DNA from: Vampirovibrio chlorellavorus
GTDB taxonomy: Bacteria; Cyanobacteriota; Vampirovibrionia; Vampirovibrionales; Vampirovibrionaceae
Length of the DNA: 64,000 nucleotides
NCBI GenBank assembly: GCA_903866275.1
Contig: CAIPMU010000002.1
Location: 124,001-188,000 of the forward strand
Direction of reading: 5' to 3'
How positions within the stretch are numbered: the first letter of the stretch is position 1; the number at the start of each line of letters is the position of its first letter. Under the pieces are notes generated by a model. It saw only the letters and a list, made by a program, of their open reading frames with translations, was not told the DNA's origin and searched no databases. Of the stretch, positions 18,277 to 26,965 are shown piece by piece. The translations under genes and the position numbers were made by a program.

Positions 18277-18603
18277 ATGTTAGCTACTGATATCACCTGT
18301 GCAGCCTGTGGCACCGAGTTCCCTTTTACCCAGGAAGAGCGTGAGTTCTACGAATCCAAAGGGTTCCAGCCCCCCAGAAAGTGCAAACCTTGCCGTGATG
18401 CTGCCAAGCAAAACCGCGATGGCGGTTACGGCGGTGGTGGTAACCGTGGCGGCTACGGCGGCGGTGGTTACGATCGTCCCCAACGTGCGATGTTTGATGC
18501 CGTTTGCGCCGGTTGCGGCGTGAACACCCAAGTGCCTTTTCAGCCGAATGGCAGCAAACCGGTTTACTGCCGTGATTGCTTCCAGAGCCGCGCTTCCTAC
18601 TAG
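18277..18603 (+). CDS. Small double zinc-ribbon protein with Gly-rich linker
   Basis: 108 residues. Two Cys4 clusters are visible: CAAC...CKPC (residues about 8-38) with the zf-trcl-like spacing, and CAGC...CRDC near the C-terminus. A Gly/Tyr/Arg-rich linker (GGYGGGGNRGGYGGGGYD) joins them, resembling RGG-type RNA-binding linkers. It lies just before a 35-aa basic protein and a DEAD-box helicase, so a role in RNA handling or ribosome stress is plausible. The biochemical role of this family is unknown. Confidence 0.8.
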   Translation: MLATDITCAACGTEFPFTQEEREFYESKGFQPPRKCKPCRDAAKQNRDGGYGGGGNRGGYGGGGYDRPQRAMFDAVCAGCGVNTQVPFQPNGSKPVYCRDCFQSRASY

Positions 18604-18614
18604 GAAGCGCCCTG

Positions 18615-18722
18615 ATGGCCAAGAATAACCAGAAACAAGAGAAAGCTGCCCGTAATCGGGAAAACGCTCGCAAGTACCGAAAAAAAACTGCCAGCTCTTC
18701 ACGTTCTAAGCGCCGATTTTAA
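18615..18722 (+). CDS. Very small basic protein (35 aa)
   Basis: Starts ATG 18615, 11 nt after the preceding stop, with AGGAAG as ribosome site; ends TAA 18722. Composition is extreme: about 15 Lys/Arg of 35, with no hydrophobic core (MAKNNQKQEK start, SKRRF end). It probably binds RNA or the ribosome. Its stop codon lies inside a 28-bp perfect palindrome. Translational coupling to the zinc-ribbon gene is likely. Confidence 0.6.
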   Translation: MAKNNQKQEKAARNRENARKYRKKTASSSRSKRRF

Positions 18723-18734
18723 AATCGGCGCTTA
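18707..18734. repeat. Perfect 28-bp palindrome over the end of the 35-aa gene
   Basis: TAAGCGCCGATTTT is followed directly by its reverse complement AAAATCGGCGCTTA. As RNA it would form a GC-rich hairpin with an A/U loop. It lacks a T run afterwards, so it may be a 3'-end stabiliser, weak terminator or protein-binding site. Confidence 0.7.
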
Positions 18735-18953
18735 GCGCATGTTTACCCAGGTTTTGCCCCGAATTTTGAATCAAGGTGAGTCGGCCCATCCAGCCAGTTT
18801 TCTAATGAATTGACTTTTCGGTTTCTCGGAAGTCCCATATCAAAAGCTTTTCCCCCTTTTTCCCTAGCCTTAATATCCCGAAGCTCCCCACCGCTTGATG
18901 ATCGAGCCCAATTTTAAAGAACCAAACTTTAAAGAAAGATCCATTCCGTTATT

Positions 18954-20060
18954 ATGAACAATCTGAATCTCAGCGAATACCTTTGTCAGGCCGTCCGTGA
19001 CATGGGCTTTACCGAAGCCTCTCCCATTCAGGCCCAAGCCATTCCCTTGCTGATGGAAGGCAAGGATGTGATCGGTCAGGCCCAAACCGGCACCGGTAAG
19101 ACTTGTGCTTTCGCCATTCCGCTGATTGAACGCATTCAACCCGGTAACCGGCATATTCAGGCGCTGGTGCTCTGCCCCACTCGAGAACTGGCGTTGCAAG
19201 TGACGCAAGAGTTTAAAAAGTTGGCCAAGTACAAACAAGCCGTCATGATTCTGCCCATTTACGGCGGACAGTCCATTGAGCGGCAAGTGCGCGCGCTAGG
19301 TCAGCATCCCCAGATTGTGGTGGGTACCCCTGGCCGGGTATTGGATCTGATCAATCGCGGCAATCTGCATCTGAACACCGTACAAACCGTGGTGCTGGAT
19401 GAAGCCGATGAGATGCTGAACATGGGCTTCCGGCGCGATATTGAAAAGATCCTGAAACAAACCCCGACCACGCGGCAAACCGTATTCTTCTCGGCCACGA
19501 TGCCACCGGCCATTCTGGATTTAACCGCCAAATACCAGCGCAATGCGGTGCAGATCAAGGTGGCCAAGCATGATCAGCCGGTGGTGGAAATTGATCAGAC
19601 TTACTTTGAAGTGGAAAAACCGGTTAAAATCGCGGCCTTGCTTAGCCTGCTGCAACACCATCAGTTTGGCTTGGCCCTGGTGTTCTGCAACACCAAGTGG
19701 AAGGTAGACTCTCTGGTGAAGCGCCTGCGCGCTGCCGGGTACGCTGCTGAAGGGCTGCATGGCGGCAAAACCCAATCCCAGCGCGATCGCATCATGCAAA
19801 GTTTCCGCAAGGGCAGCACCACTTTGTTGGTGGCTACCGATGTGGCCGCCCGTGGTCTGGATGTAAACAATGTGGAAGCCGTGTTCAACTTCGATTTGCC
19901 CAAGGACACCGAGTTTTATGTGCACCGCATTGGCCGCACCGGCCGGGCAGGAAAGTCGGGACAGGCTTTCACCTTTGTGGAGCAGACTGAAATGCAACAA
20001 CTCCGGGAAATCCGTAAATATCCCACTGTGAACCTGAAGAAGCAGGAGCTTCCTGCCTAA
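18954..20060 (+). CDS. DEAD-box ATP-dependent RNA helicase
   Basis: 368 residues, the bare two-RecA-domain core with almost no C-terminal extension. All motifs are present: Q motif (GFTEASPIQAQAIP), I (AQTGTGKT), Ia (PTRELALQ), Ib (TPGR), II (VLDEADEML), III (FSATM), IV (LVFCNTK), V (ATDVAARGLD) and VI (HRIGRTGRAGKSG). Likely a cold or ribosome-assembly helicase. It lacks the RNA-binding tails of RhlE, CsdA or DbpA, so a specific symbol is not given. A strong terminator follows. Confidence 0.95.
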   Translation: MNNLNLSEYLCQAVRDMGFTEASPIQAQAIPLLMEGKDVIGQAQTGTGKTCAFAIPLIERIQPGNRHIQALVLCPTRELALQVTQEFKKLAKYKQAVMILPIYGGQSIERQVRALGQHPQIVVGTPGRVLDLINRGNLHLNTVQTVVLDEADEMLNMGFRRDIEKILKQTPTTRQTVFFSATMPPAILDLTAKYQRNAVQIKVAKHDQPVVEIDQTYFEVEKPVKIAALLSLLQHHQFGLALVFCNTKWKVDSLVKRLRAAGYAAEGLHGGKTQSQRDRIMQSFRKGSTTLLVATDVAARGLDVNNVEAVFNFDLPKDTEFYVHRIGRTGRAGKSGQAFTFVEQTEMQQLREIRKYPTVNLKKQELPA

Positions 20061-20128
20061 ATAGGCTCAAGGTCGACTTTCGGATCCCAGGTCATTCTGG
20101 GTATGGTCTGCTGGACTGTAACGCGTTT

Positions 20129-20175
20129 CATGGCATTTCAGGCATCTGAACGCCTGAAATGCCATGAGCGTTTTT
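20129..20175 (+). terminator. Terminator after the DEAD-box helicase gene
   Basis: CATGGCATTTCAGGC and GCCTGAAATGCCATG form a perfect 15-bp stem around an 8-nt loop; TTTTT follows at 20171-20175. Confidence 0.88.
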
Positions 20176-20199
20176 ACACCAGACGGTTGAGCGTTTGGG

Positions 20200-21249
20200 T
20201 TAGGATTTTAAGGCCGGAGTCTGCTGTTGGGGCGCCGCCTTCATTGGCTTGATTGGCCTGAGGGCTTGTGGGGCCGATGAAGGCTTACCGTTGACCTCGG
20301 TGGCCAGGCCTGCCCAGCGGAGCAGTTTGATGATGACAAATGTCACATCAAGTTCTTTCCAGTGAAACCCCATGCAGGCTGTTCGGGGATGGGCGTGATG
20401 GTTGTTGTGCCAGCCTTCCCCCCAGGTGAGCAGGGCCACCCACCAGTTGTTGCGGCTGGTGTCACTGGTTTCAAAGGTTCTGTAACCCCACAGGTGGGCT
20501 GCGGAATTGACCAGCCATGTGCAGTTCAGCACATAGATAATGCGCAGGAAGCCGCCCCATACCAGAAGGGAAGTCCCCATGCGCCAGCCTCCAAAGGCGT
20601 ATCCAGCGGCAAAGAGGAATGTTAAAAATAGCACGTTGATGGTGGTGTAGTGCCGCTCTAAAAATGCTAGTCCCGGATCGGCGTAGATGTCTCGGGCGAG
20701 TTTGCGCGTGGTTTCTTCTGATTCATCCAGTTGAGGATGCCAGAAAAAGGGCCACAGAAAGTGCGCCCATAAAAAGCTGTAGCGCGGCGAATGCGGATCG
20801 CCTTCTTCATCGACTTTACTGTGATGTAGCCGGTGCGTGGCTACCCACCAGGCCGGGCCGCGCTGATAGGCCAGACATCCCAGAAAAGCCAGAAACACGG
20901 TAAGCGGTTGAGGCAGCTTGTAGCTGCGATGCGCCAGCAATCGGTGGTAGCACAGGGTAATGCCCAGACAGGTGGTGATAAAGGACATCGCCATAAAGAC
21001 GATGAGTCCCGGCCAGCTAAATGTAAACGGGGCAGCCAGCGCCGCGATATGCAGAAATACATATGTGGTGAACAGTGGGGCGTTAAACCGCTCCCGGTTG
21101 GCATAGGCGGGGATAAAGCCGAAGGTAGTGGCCAATGCCGTGTCTCCTTTTGGGTCTACAGTGGATGAGGGGAACGCCTCTGAAATTTTTTCAGGCTGAT
21201 GGAATCGCCCGGTGCTTTTGGAAACGGGCAAAGCGTGCAAGCGGCTCAA
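20200..21249 (-). CDS. Acyl-CoA/acyl-lipid delta-9 type fatty acid desaturase
   Basis: Introduces a double bond into membrane fatty acids with a di-iron centre. 349 residues. The three His boxes are visible: HRLLAH, HRLHH and HNNHH. About four membrane segments lie between them, and the WGEGWHNNHHAHP block is typical of the DesC/stearoyl-CoA desaturase family. About 50 polar residues precede the first helix, and a Pro/Gln-rich tail follows the last box. Cold induction is common in the family, but no signal for it is seen here. Confidence 0.93.
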   Translation of the reverse strand: MSRLHALPVSKSTGRFHQPEKISEAFPSSTVDPKGDTALATTFGFIPAYANRERFNAPLFTTYVFLHIAALAAPFTFSWPGLIVFMAMSFITTCLGITLCYHRLLAHRSYKLPQPLTVFLAFLGCLAYQRGPAWWVATHRLHHSKVDEEGDPHSPRYSFLWAHFLWPFFWHPQLDESEETTRKLARDIYADPGLAFLERHYTTINVLFLTFLFAAGYAFGGWRMGTSLLVWGGFLRIIYVLNCTWLVNSAAHLWGYRTFETSDTSRNNWWVALLTWGEGWHNNHHAHPRTACMGFHWKELDVTFVIIKLLRWAGLATEVNGKPSSAPQALRPIKPMKAAPQQQTPALKS

Positions 21250-21512
21250 TACTTCAGCGCGTCAGCAATTACCCACACCCAGATAGTTCATAGATTAGCA
21301 TAGTGTCTCAGCTTTTCATAACGTCATGCCTCGAAGTGTCGGGAGGCCAGAGGGCCCCAGTATTCTGGCCGGTAGCCAGATGTTTGCTGTGTCGTTTTCG
21401 CAAAAAAAGTGGGGATGTTTTTGGCTCCGGTTTCATTTGTGGTAGGATTCACCCTTGAAAAATCGGATGCCAAATAGAAGAATCAAACCACGTGTATTGG
21501 GATGTTTACCGT

Positions 21513-22553
21513 ATGGATTCTTTGTTTTCGCCGTTGAAAATTTCTCGACGGATTGATGGCCAGGGCCAGCAGTCTGCTCGGGTTCGTTTTGGCATACAAG
21601 CCCGTCCACCGGTTGTGCTTGAAAGTCACCCGTTGCGGTCCTGGTCATCGTCCTCGATAGCAATTAGCGATTCGCTTTCCGCGCTTCTGGATGAGGCCTT
21701 GGAGATGTTTGATTCGAGTGCCTCCGGGCGACAGGCTTCCGATGCCAGTAGCCCGTTACCCTTCCATGAAGTCTCAATGCAGGCATTAACGCTCGCTCAG
21801 CTGAAAGCCTTATTACCGGCTACTTCATTTTCTCCCCCGCAGGAAGCGGTCAAGCACACCAATCCGCGCAAAGTCGATGTCGCTCAGCAGTTGGCCCGAT
21901 GGATGGAAGACACACTGGCCCAGGAGGGCGCCATCCTGGCCGTCGTGGCGAGACAAGGGGGTTTACAGCATAAAAAGTATGACCGGACGGGCATGCTGCA
22001 TACCGGTTTGGTGATTTGGCATCCGCAAGAAAAGCGCTGGAAGATTTATAACCTGATCGATCGTCCCCAGGGACGGGGTACGCGATGCGATGTGCAATGG
22101 ACTGAGCCTGTGGATTTCTTTATCCAGCAAGGGGGACGTCAGAAAGAGGCCTTGTTGATGATCCCGGATCGCATTTTGCAGGCTCGTATGCGGGCGGCCT
22201 TGCTCAATGGCGATGCTGCCCGACTGTCGTTTACGTCGGATTACAACATTATTTCTCCGCCTCATAGTGAGACCAGTCTGAACTGTAACAAGTGGGTGCT
22301 TCTCAATTTGCTGGCGGCGCAAATGCAGACGTATGAGCCGAAACATCTGCTTGATGTAATCAAACGGGAATATAAACCCGGGCAGATTCAAGTGCATCCG
22401 CTGGCGCGACTGTTTGCCAAGCATCAATCCCGCGTCAAGGCCAGTGAGGTGCCCTGGTTGGCCCCCATTGAAACAGTGACGGTGCAAAGTCTCTGTGATT
22501 CGGGATTGTTTGAAAAAGCCCTGTTTTGCAGTGCGAGCCAGCCTGAATTGTAA
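21513..22553 (+). CDS. DUF2145-like protein (possible permuted NlpC/P60 fold) with N-terminal VRFG motif
   Basis: 346 residues from ATG 21513; a GTG at 21492 would add seven. The N-terminal 120 residues are polar with no signal peptide and contain Val24-Arg-Phe-Gly27. The C-terminal half resembles DUF2145. A conserved-looking His is in MLHTGLVIWHP and a Cys in SLNCNKWVLLNLLAA, the His-then-Cys order of circularly permuted papain-like folds. Such proteins may be amidases, peptidases or lipid-handling enzymes. The match is by eye and uncertain. It precedes the AAA+ gene on the same strand by 272 nt. Confidence 0.55.
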   Translation: MDSLFSPLKISRRIDGQGQQSARVRFGIQARPPVVLESHPLRSWSSSSIAISDSLSALLDEALEMFDSSASGRQASDASSPLPFHEVSMQALTLAQLKALLPATSFSPPQEAVKHTNPRKVDVAQQLARWMEDTLAQEGAILAVVARQGGLQHKKYDRTGMLHTGLVIWHPQEKRWKIYNLIDRPQGRGTRCDVQWTEPVDFFIQQGGRQKEALLMIPDRILQARMRAALLNGDAARLSFTSDYNIISPPHSETSLNCNKWVLLNLLAAQMQTYEPKHLLDVIKREYKPGQIQVHPLARLFAKHQSRVKASEVPWLAPIETVTVQSLCDSGLFEKALFCSASQPEL

Positions 22554-22825
22554 ATGGAGACCACCCTGCGGATTGAAGAGCGCTACAAAATGATGACAGA
22601 TTGATGGGCGTTGGATTGAAATTTTGTTACGATTCCTTCATACTCTGGCATCAAAAGTGATGTTCGGGTTTTTCAGTAAAAGGTTTCATATAGAAAATTG
22701 AAAACCTCAGGTCTATCGGGAGCAGTGGGAATGGAAGCGTCTCCCGAGCTTGGCGTTTTGTGTGTTTGAACAGTGACACCATTGGCATTCGTGGGTTTAT
22801 AGCAAAGAATTTTTGGAGAGAAAAC

Positions 22826-25156
22826 ATGTCGGAAATCATTTCCCGGTCTCGTCCTGTGCTTAGCATGTCTCAACGGGAGCTATCTGAGAAGCAAATCAGA
22901 ATGGCATCGACGTACCCCCTGACAAGCCGGTTGAATGTGTCGGACAACCGAGCGCAGTCCAGTCTTTTCAACGCTGACAGTGCCGGGGATTCGGTTCATT
23001 TTTCGGGAAAAGATAACAGGAAGCGGGCACGGCCCTCGCTCAAGCCGAATGACAATCCACCAGAACCACCAGAGGATCCCATAGACAGTGATTCGGAAGA
23101 TGATCAGTTTCCATCCCGAAATCCGCTTTCGGGAAAAGATAACAGGAAGCGGGCACGGCCCTCGCTCAAGCCGAATGACAATCTACCAGAACCACCAGAG
23201 GATCCCATAGACAGTGATTCGGAAGATGATCAGTTTCCATCCCACAATCCGTTCAACAGTTTGGTTCAACTGCTGACCGGAGGTGCCGGGGTGCAACCCA
23301 AAGGCCCCAGAGTTGCCCCTAGTATGCTGATGCAAAAAAATATTCAGTCTTTAGAGGCCAAAAATTCCGACTGGAAGGCTTACAGGGCCGTGGCGGAACC
23401 TTTTGCCCATCAGTTGGCGGATATTCTGGATCGCACCCACCTGAAGCATGTGGTGCTACAAGGGAATAATGAGCAGCTTCAGCAGGCGATTATGATGACC
23501 TTAAAAGAAAATGCCAAGGATAAGTCATTTTACAAGGTGGATGCCTCACACGATAGCCTGGATGGGATTAAGCGCTTTTATCGGGGGCCAGCCCTGGCGA
23601 ATGAACTGACCAGACCCGCTGCCGAATTTGGTTTGTCTTCCGAAAAGCCGACGGTGCTTTATGTGCAGAACGTGGATGATGAGCGTGAATTGAATGCCTT
23701 GAAAGATGGAGCGCTTTTTCAGCGCATTCAGGATGAAAACCCGCATTATCGGTTCATTATTGCCCAGCCTGAAGAGGACCATCATGAGCATGGCGCGGAT
23801 GAGCATAGCGAAATTCTGTCATTGGGCAAGATTATGCTTATCCCGAATGGGGAACAGGAGACTTTGCCAGTGAGCAAAGAAAAAGCGCCCTTTGATGTGA
23901 TCAAGGTACCCCAGTTGACCACGAGTCAATGGGCAACAGTGCTGCCTCAAGACCCTGTGGTTCAGGGGATTTTTAAGCATCGTAAACTGGCATTCACCCC
24001 AGATACTTTAAAGCTGTTTCTGGATGGATTGCCCGGCCAGAAGAAAAAGCCACTGGATCGAGACAGTATCCTGACGCATCTGGAGCATTTTGGTAGTTTT
24101 GTTCGCAATTCAAAGTCAGGCAAGCTTTCCCAAAGTGACATTGAAGCGTTTCACAAAAAAGTGAATCCACAGGCTCTGATTCTGTCAGGCAAGCGGCCCG
24201 CATTGTCCGCTGAGCCGAAAGACCAGAAGCCCTATAAAATTATCAAGGCCAGCGATATTAATACCCGACTGGATGATGTGGTGGGCCTGGAGGAGGCCAA
24301 AGTCACCCTTAACCGGGTGTTGAAAAAAGCGCGTTTCCCTCGGTTCAATTCGTTTTTAAGCAAGAATGATACCGACAGCCAGACGGATCGGGTGTTGTTA
24401 ATGGGCGAACCGGGTGGTGGCAAAACCATGCTGGCCAAGGCCATGGCGGGTCAGGGGAAGGCCACTTTCATCAGCACCTCAGGTTCACAGTTTGTGAATA
24501 TTTATGTGGGCATGGGCGCTAATAATATGCGTCAGTTGCAGGATGCCATTAATCACGCCACCGAGGATCTGGTGGTGGTGTTTATGGATGAAATCGACAG
24601 TTTGGGCAATCGGGAGTCTGGCAGCGGCCTGGGCGGTGGAGGGGCTCGGGAAGAGACCCAGACCATCAACCAGTTTTTGGCCCTGACAGAGGGGATCGAA
24701 AAAGACAAGAAAAAAGTGTTGCTGATTGGCGCCACCAACCGCCCAGAAGCCCTTGACCCAGCTATCCTGAGCCGCTTCCATCATAAAATTCAGGTGGGCA
24801 AGTTGACAGCGCCCCAGCGTAAATTGTTGCTGGAAAAACAGATGGCCCAAAAAATGCTGAAACCCGATAAAAGCGTGGATCTGGATGAGGTTGTCAAAGA
24901 GACGAATGGCTTCAGTGGGCGGGATATTCGGAACGTGATGAAGTTAAGTCAGGAGATGTTGATCGATCAGCTGCCCATTACCGAAATGGAGGAGCTGGAA
25001 AAGAATCCGCCACTGTTGAAAAACTTTAAATTGACCCTCACGGCAGATGTGCTGGAACAGGCGATTCATGATGTTAAAAAAGGCTGGGCAGATGTCCACA
25101 AAGGCCTCACGGAAAAACCCATGTCAGACGAAGTGCGGATGTCGATGTATACCTAG
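22826..25156 (+). CDS. Two-domain AAA+ ATPase, first domain degenerate, with duplicated acidic linker
   Basis: 776 residues from ATG 22826, with GGAGAG upstream. Residues 1-65 are polar and contain VHFSGK (57-62). Two near-identical 42-residue segments (about 59-142) are Lys/Arg then Pro/Glu/Asp rich. Residues about 195-420 look like a degenerate AAA+ domain: VVLQGNNEQ sits where Walker A should be and TVLYVQNVDD where Walker B should be. The second domain is intact: Walker A GEPGGGKT (527-534), Walker B VVVFMDEID (Asp588, Glu589), sensor 1 GATNR and an arginine in LSRFHH. It resembles the FtsH/spastin AAA class but has no protease or membrane part. Probably an unfoldase or remodeller of unknown target. 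Confidence 0.75.
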   Translation: MSEIISRSRPVLSMSQRELSEKQIRMASTYPLTSRLNVSDNRAQSSLFNADSAGDSVHFSGKDNRKRARPSLKPNDNPPEPPEDPIDSDSEDDQFPSRNPLSGKDNRKRARPSLKPNDNLPEPPEDPIDSDSEDDQFPSHNPFNSLVQLLTGGAGVQPKGPRVAPSMLMQKNIQSLEAKNSDWKAYRAVAEPFAHQLADILDRTHLKHVVLQGNNEQLQQAIMMTLKENAKDKSFYKVDASHDSLDGIKRFYRGPALANELTRPAAEFGLSSEKPTVLYVQNVDDERELNALKDGALFQRIQDENPHYRFIIAQPEEDHHEHGADEHSEILSLGKIMLIPNGEQETLPVSKEKAPFDVIKVPQLTTSQWATVLPQDPVVQGIFKHRKLAFTPDTLKLFLDGLPGQKKKPLDRDSILTHLEHFGSFVRNSKSGKLSQSDIEAFHKKVNPQALILSGKRPALSAEPKDQKPYKIIKASDINTRLDDVVGLEEAKVTLNRVLKKARFPRFNSFLSKNDTDSQTDRVLLMGEPGGGKTMLAKAMAGQGKATFISTSGSQFVNIYVGMGANNMRQLQDAINHATEDLVVVFMDEIDSLGNRESGSGLGGGGAREETQTINQFLALTEGIEKDKKKVLLIGATNRPEALDPAILSRFHHKIQVGKLTAPQRKLLLEKQMAQKMLKPDKSVDLDEVVKETNGFSGRDIRNVMKLSQEMLIDQLPITEMEELEKNPPLLKNFKLTLTADVLEQAIHDVKKGWADVHKGLTEKPMSDEVRMSMYT
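23001..23252 (+). repeat. 126-bp tandem duplication in the AAA+ gene
   Basis: Two copies begin at TTTCGGGAAAAG (23001 and 23127). They differ by only a few bases, such as AATCCACC versus AATCTACC, so the duplication is recent. The period of 126 is a multiple of three and adds 42 residues in frame. Confidence 0.92.
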
Positions 25157-25203
25157 AGTCCGTGCTTTAGAGCGGGATACGCTCTCGTAATTATTGGAAT
25201 TGC

Positions 25204-25944
25204 TTACGACCAGAATGCCCTGCCCGATTGCCCCGATTTGGTGAAAAACACCCAGTCGGGGTTTTGGGCGCGTTGGGGGTAATTCAGCATTTCTGGCTGC
25301 GGGGGGAGGGTTTGAATCTGAATCGCGCCGTCGGGTTTGAACAAGGTGACATGCCGAATGCCCAGACTGACCAGCAAGCGCTGCGATTGCACCGTTTCCG
25401 ACAGGGGAACGGTCAGGCGCAGCGGACGGGGATCGGGCAAATACAGATGCGCCACTTGGGCGTAGCGACTCCGAGCCAGCCCGTCCACCACATGGAGCAC
25501 GGCAGCGACTTGATTGATGGCCTCCTGGTCATCGGCGGCGGGAGGCAGTTGTGCCAGCACCCACACCACGGGCGTGAGTCGTTCGGCCTTGTTGCTGGCC
25601 CACTGGCCGGGACTATCCCGCCGGGGAAAGCGATACGCCGGAGGAATCAGCCGCCCGGTTTCGTATTCGTAGCGTTGCATGGCCGCTTGAATGTCGCGGT
25701 TTAACGCTTCCGAAAATACCGGCGTAACCGTCTCAATGGCGGCGTAGGGCGGTCTGGCCCGCTGAAAGTCATCCGCGTTATCAATGGCTGGCGGCGCATT
25801 CGAATCAACCCTCGGGGGGACTGAGCTTGGGCGTGTTGCGGCTTGGGCTGTTTGCAGCCAGTTTCCCCATTGCTGGGAAAGGCTCAGTCGCCGGGATGGG
25901 GCTGTGTGCTGGCGTTCAGCATGCGGGGTGGGCGAGGCGAGCAT
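25204..25944 (-). CDS. Orphan protein
   Basis: 246 residues, unrecognised. The first 75 are Pro/Ser/Gln-rich and probably disordered, with no signal peptide. The remainder is a compact alpha/beta region with a run AINQVAAVLHVVDGLARSR (helix) and the strands LTVPLSE and HVTLFKPDG. It is convergent with the AAA+ gene, and a weak 6-bp hairpin (25169-25185) lies between them. It is 16 nt downstream of the glyoxalase gene and may share its transcript. Confidence 0.6.
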   Translation of the reverse strand: MLASPTPHAERQHTAPSRRLSLSQQWGNWLQTAQAATRPSSVPPRVDSNAPPAIDNADDFQRARPPYAAIETVTPVFSEALNRDIQAAMQRYEYETGRLIPPAYRFPRRDSPGQWASNKAERLTPVVWVLAQLPPAADDQEAINQVAAVLHVVDGLARSRYAQVAHLYLPDPRPLRLTVPLSETVQSQRLLVSLGIRHVTLFKPDGAIQIQTLPPQPEMLNYPQRAQNPDWVFFTKSGQSGRAFWS

Positions 25945-25960
25945 GGTTGATCCCGATCGC

Positions 25961-26380
25961 TCAGTGCTGGCCGATTTCGGTCAGTGTGGCTTGCAACTTT
26001 TCGAAATCGCCGGGGGCAAACGATAGCAGTTCAATCTCGTAGCCGTCCGGGTCTTCGATGAACGCCATGTTGCCGCCATCGCGCCGGTCGCTGGGTTCTT
26101 CCGTTATTTTGACCCCGGCCTCGCGCAGTTTGGCGATGCTGGCGTGCATGTCTTCCACCCGGAACGCCAGATGGAAGATGTCCTCGGGGATTTGAAAATC
26201 TGGATCCCACGGCAGGTAGGCCAGTTCCAGCTCGGTGGGGGAGCCGGGCATGGTCATAAACGCCAGTTGGCTCCCGCGCGGCGAGGTTTTGCGGTCCCGG
26301 CACACCATGTGAAAGTGCTCGCTGTAAAACGCAATCGACCGCTCCAGATCCCGCACTTTGAGTCGCGTGTGTAAAAACAT
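25961..26380 (-). CDS. gloA: Lactoylglutathione lyase (glyoxalase I)
   Basis: 139-residue vicinal-oxygen-chelate protein that isomerises the hemithioacetal of methylglyoxal. The metal ligands are in place: His4 (FLHTRLKVRDLERS), the Glu in TELELAY, the His in IFHLAFRVED and the Glu in YEIELLSF. The N-terminal helix AFYSEHFHM and the GGNMAFIEDPDGYEIE block are typical of bacterial, nickel-type GloA. It is followed closely by the orphan at 25204-25944. Confidence 0.92.
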   Translation of the reverse strand: MFLHTRLKVRDLERSIAFYSEHFHMVCRDRKTSPRGSQLAFMTMPGSPTELELAYLPWDPDFQIPEDIFHLAFRVEDMHASIAKLREAGVKITEEPSDRRDGGNMAFIEDPDGYEIELLSFAPGDFEKLQATLTEIGQH

Positions 26381-26476
26381 ATGGCCTCTCGCTTTTTAAA
26401 TTGACGCAGCGCTATCGTAAGACGTCCAAGCGGGTTTTCCAAGTGGCAGGATGGATAAGTAAAGAAAGGCTTTGGT

Positions 26477-26908
26477 TTATTGGTGGATAGCAAAATCTGG
26501 TGGCCTATTGCATGGAATGGCTGGATAGTTGATATTCACAATAATATTTTTGTAATGCTTTTGATTCTTTTTAATTTCAAAGATTATCTCGTGCTTGTTT
26601 TTCCATTTTGTAGGGTAGTAATTGTATGCATCATGTCTTTTTGATGGATAATCTAAATAGCAGGCGCCAATTATTTTTTTATTCTGGAAGAAGGAATTCG
26701 AAACTAAATTATATTGATAGAAATAGTTGCTTTCGGCGTCATCATACCAGACTTCTAGTATTTGCTTTTTGTCTGGAGAAGGAAACGTTTCTAGTTTTGT
26801 AAAGAAAGGATTCGGGTAAAATATAAAAAATATGCTAGCCAGTAAACATAAGATAATAATGATACCCAATATTATGGTTAGCTTTATTAAGAAGGGTTTA
26901 AGTCTCAT
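26477..26908 (-). CDS. AT-rich orphan with one N-terminal membrane anchor
   Basis: 143 residues. A basic start and one long hydrophobic segment (ILGIIIILCLLASIFFIF) suggest a signal anchor. About 110 residues rich in Asn, Lys, Tyr and Phe follow, including two Cys. The base composition is strikingly AT-rich against the neighbours, a sign of recent acquisition. No family is recognised. Confidence 0.6.
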   Translation of the reverse strand: MRLKPFLIKLTIILGIIIILCLLASIFFIFYPNPFFTKLETFPSPDKKQILEVWYDDAESNYFYQYNLVSNSFFQNKKIIGACYLDYPSKRHDAYNYYPTKWKNKHEIIFEIKKNQKHYKNIIVNINYPAIPCNRPPDFAIHQ

Positions 26909-26965
26909 TGATATATTTCCCGTGAGCGGATAATTGAAAGATTTTGTGGTTTGTTTTGATTTCGA

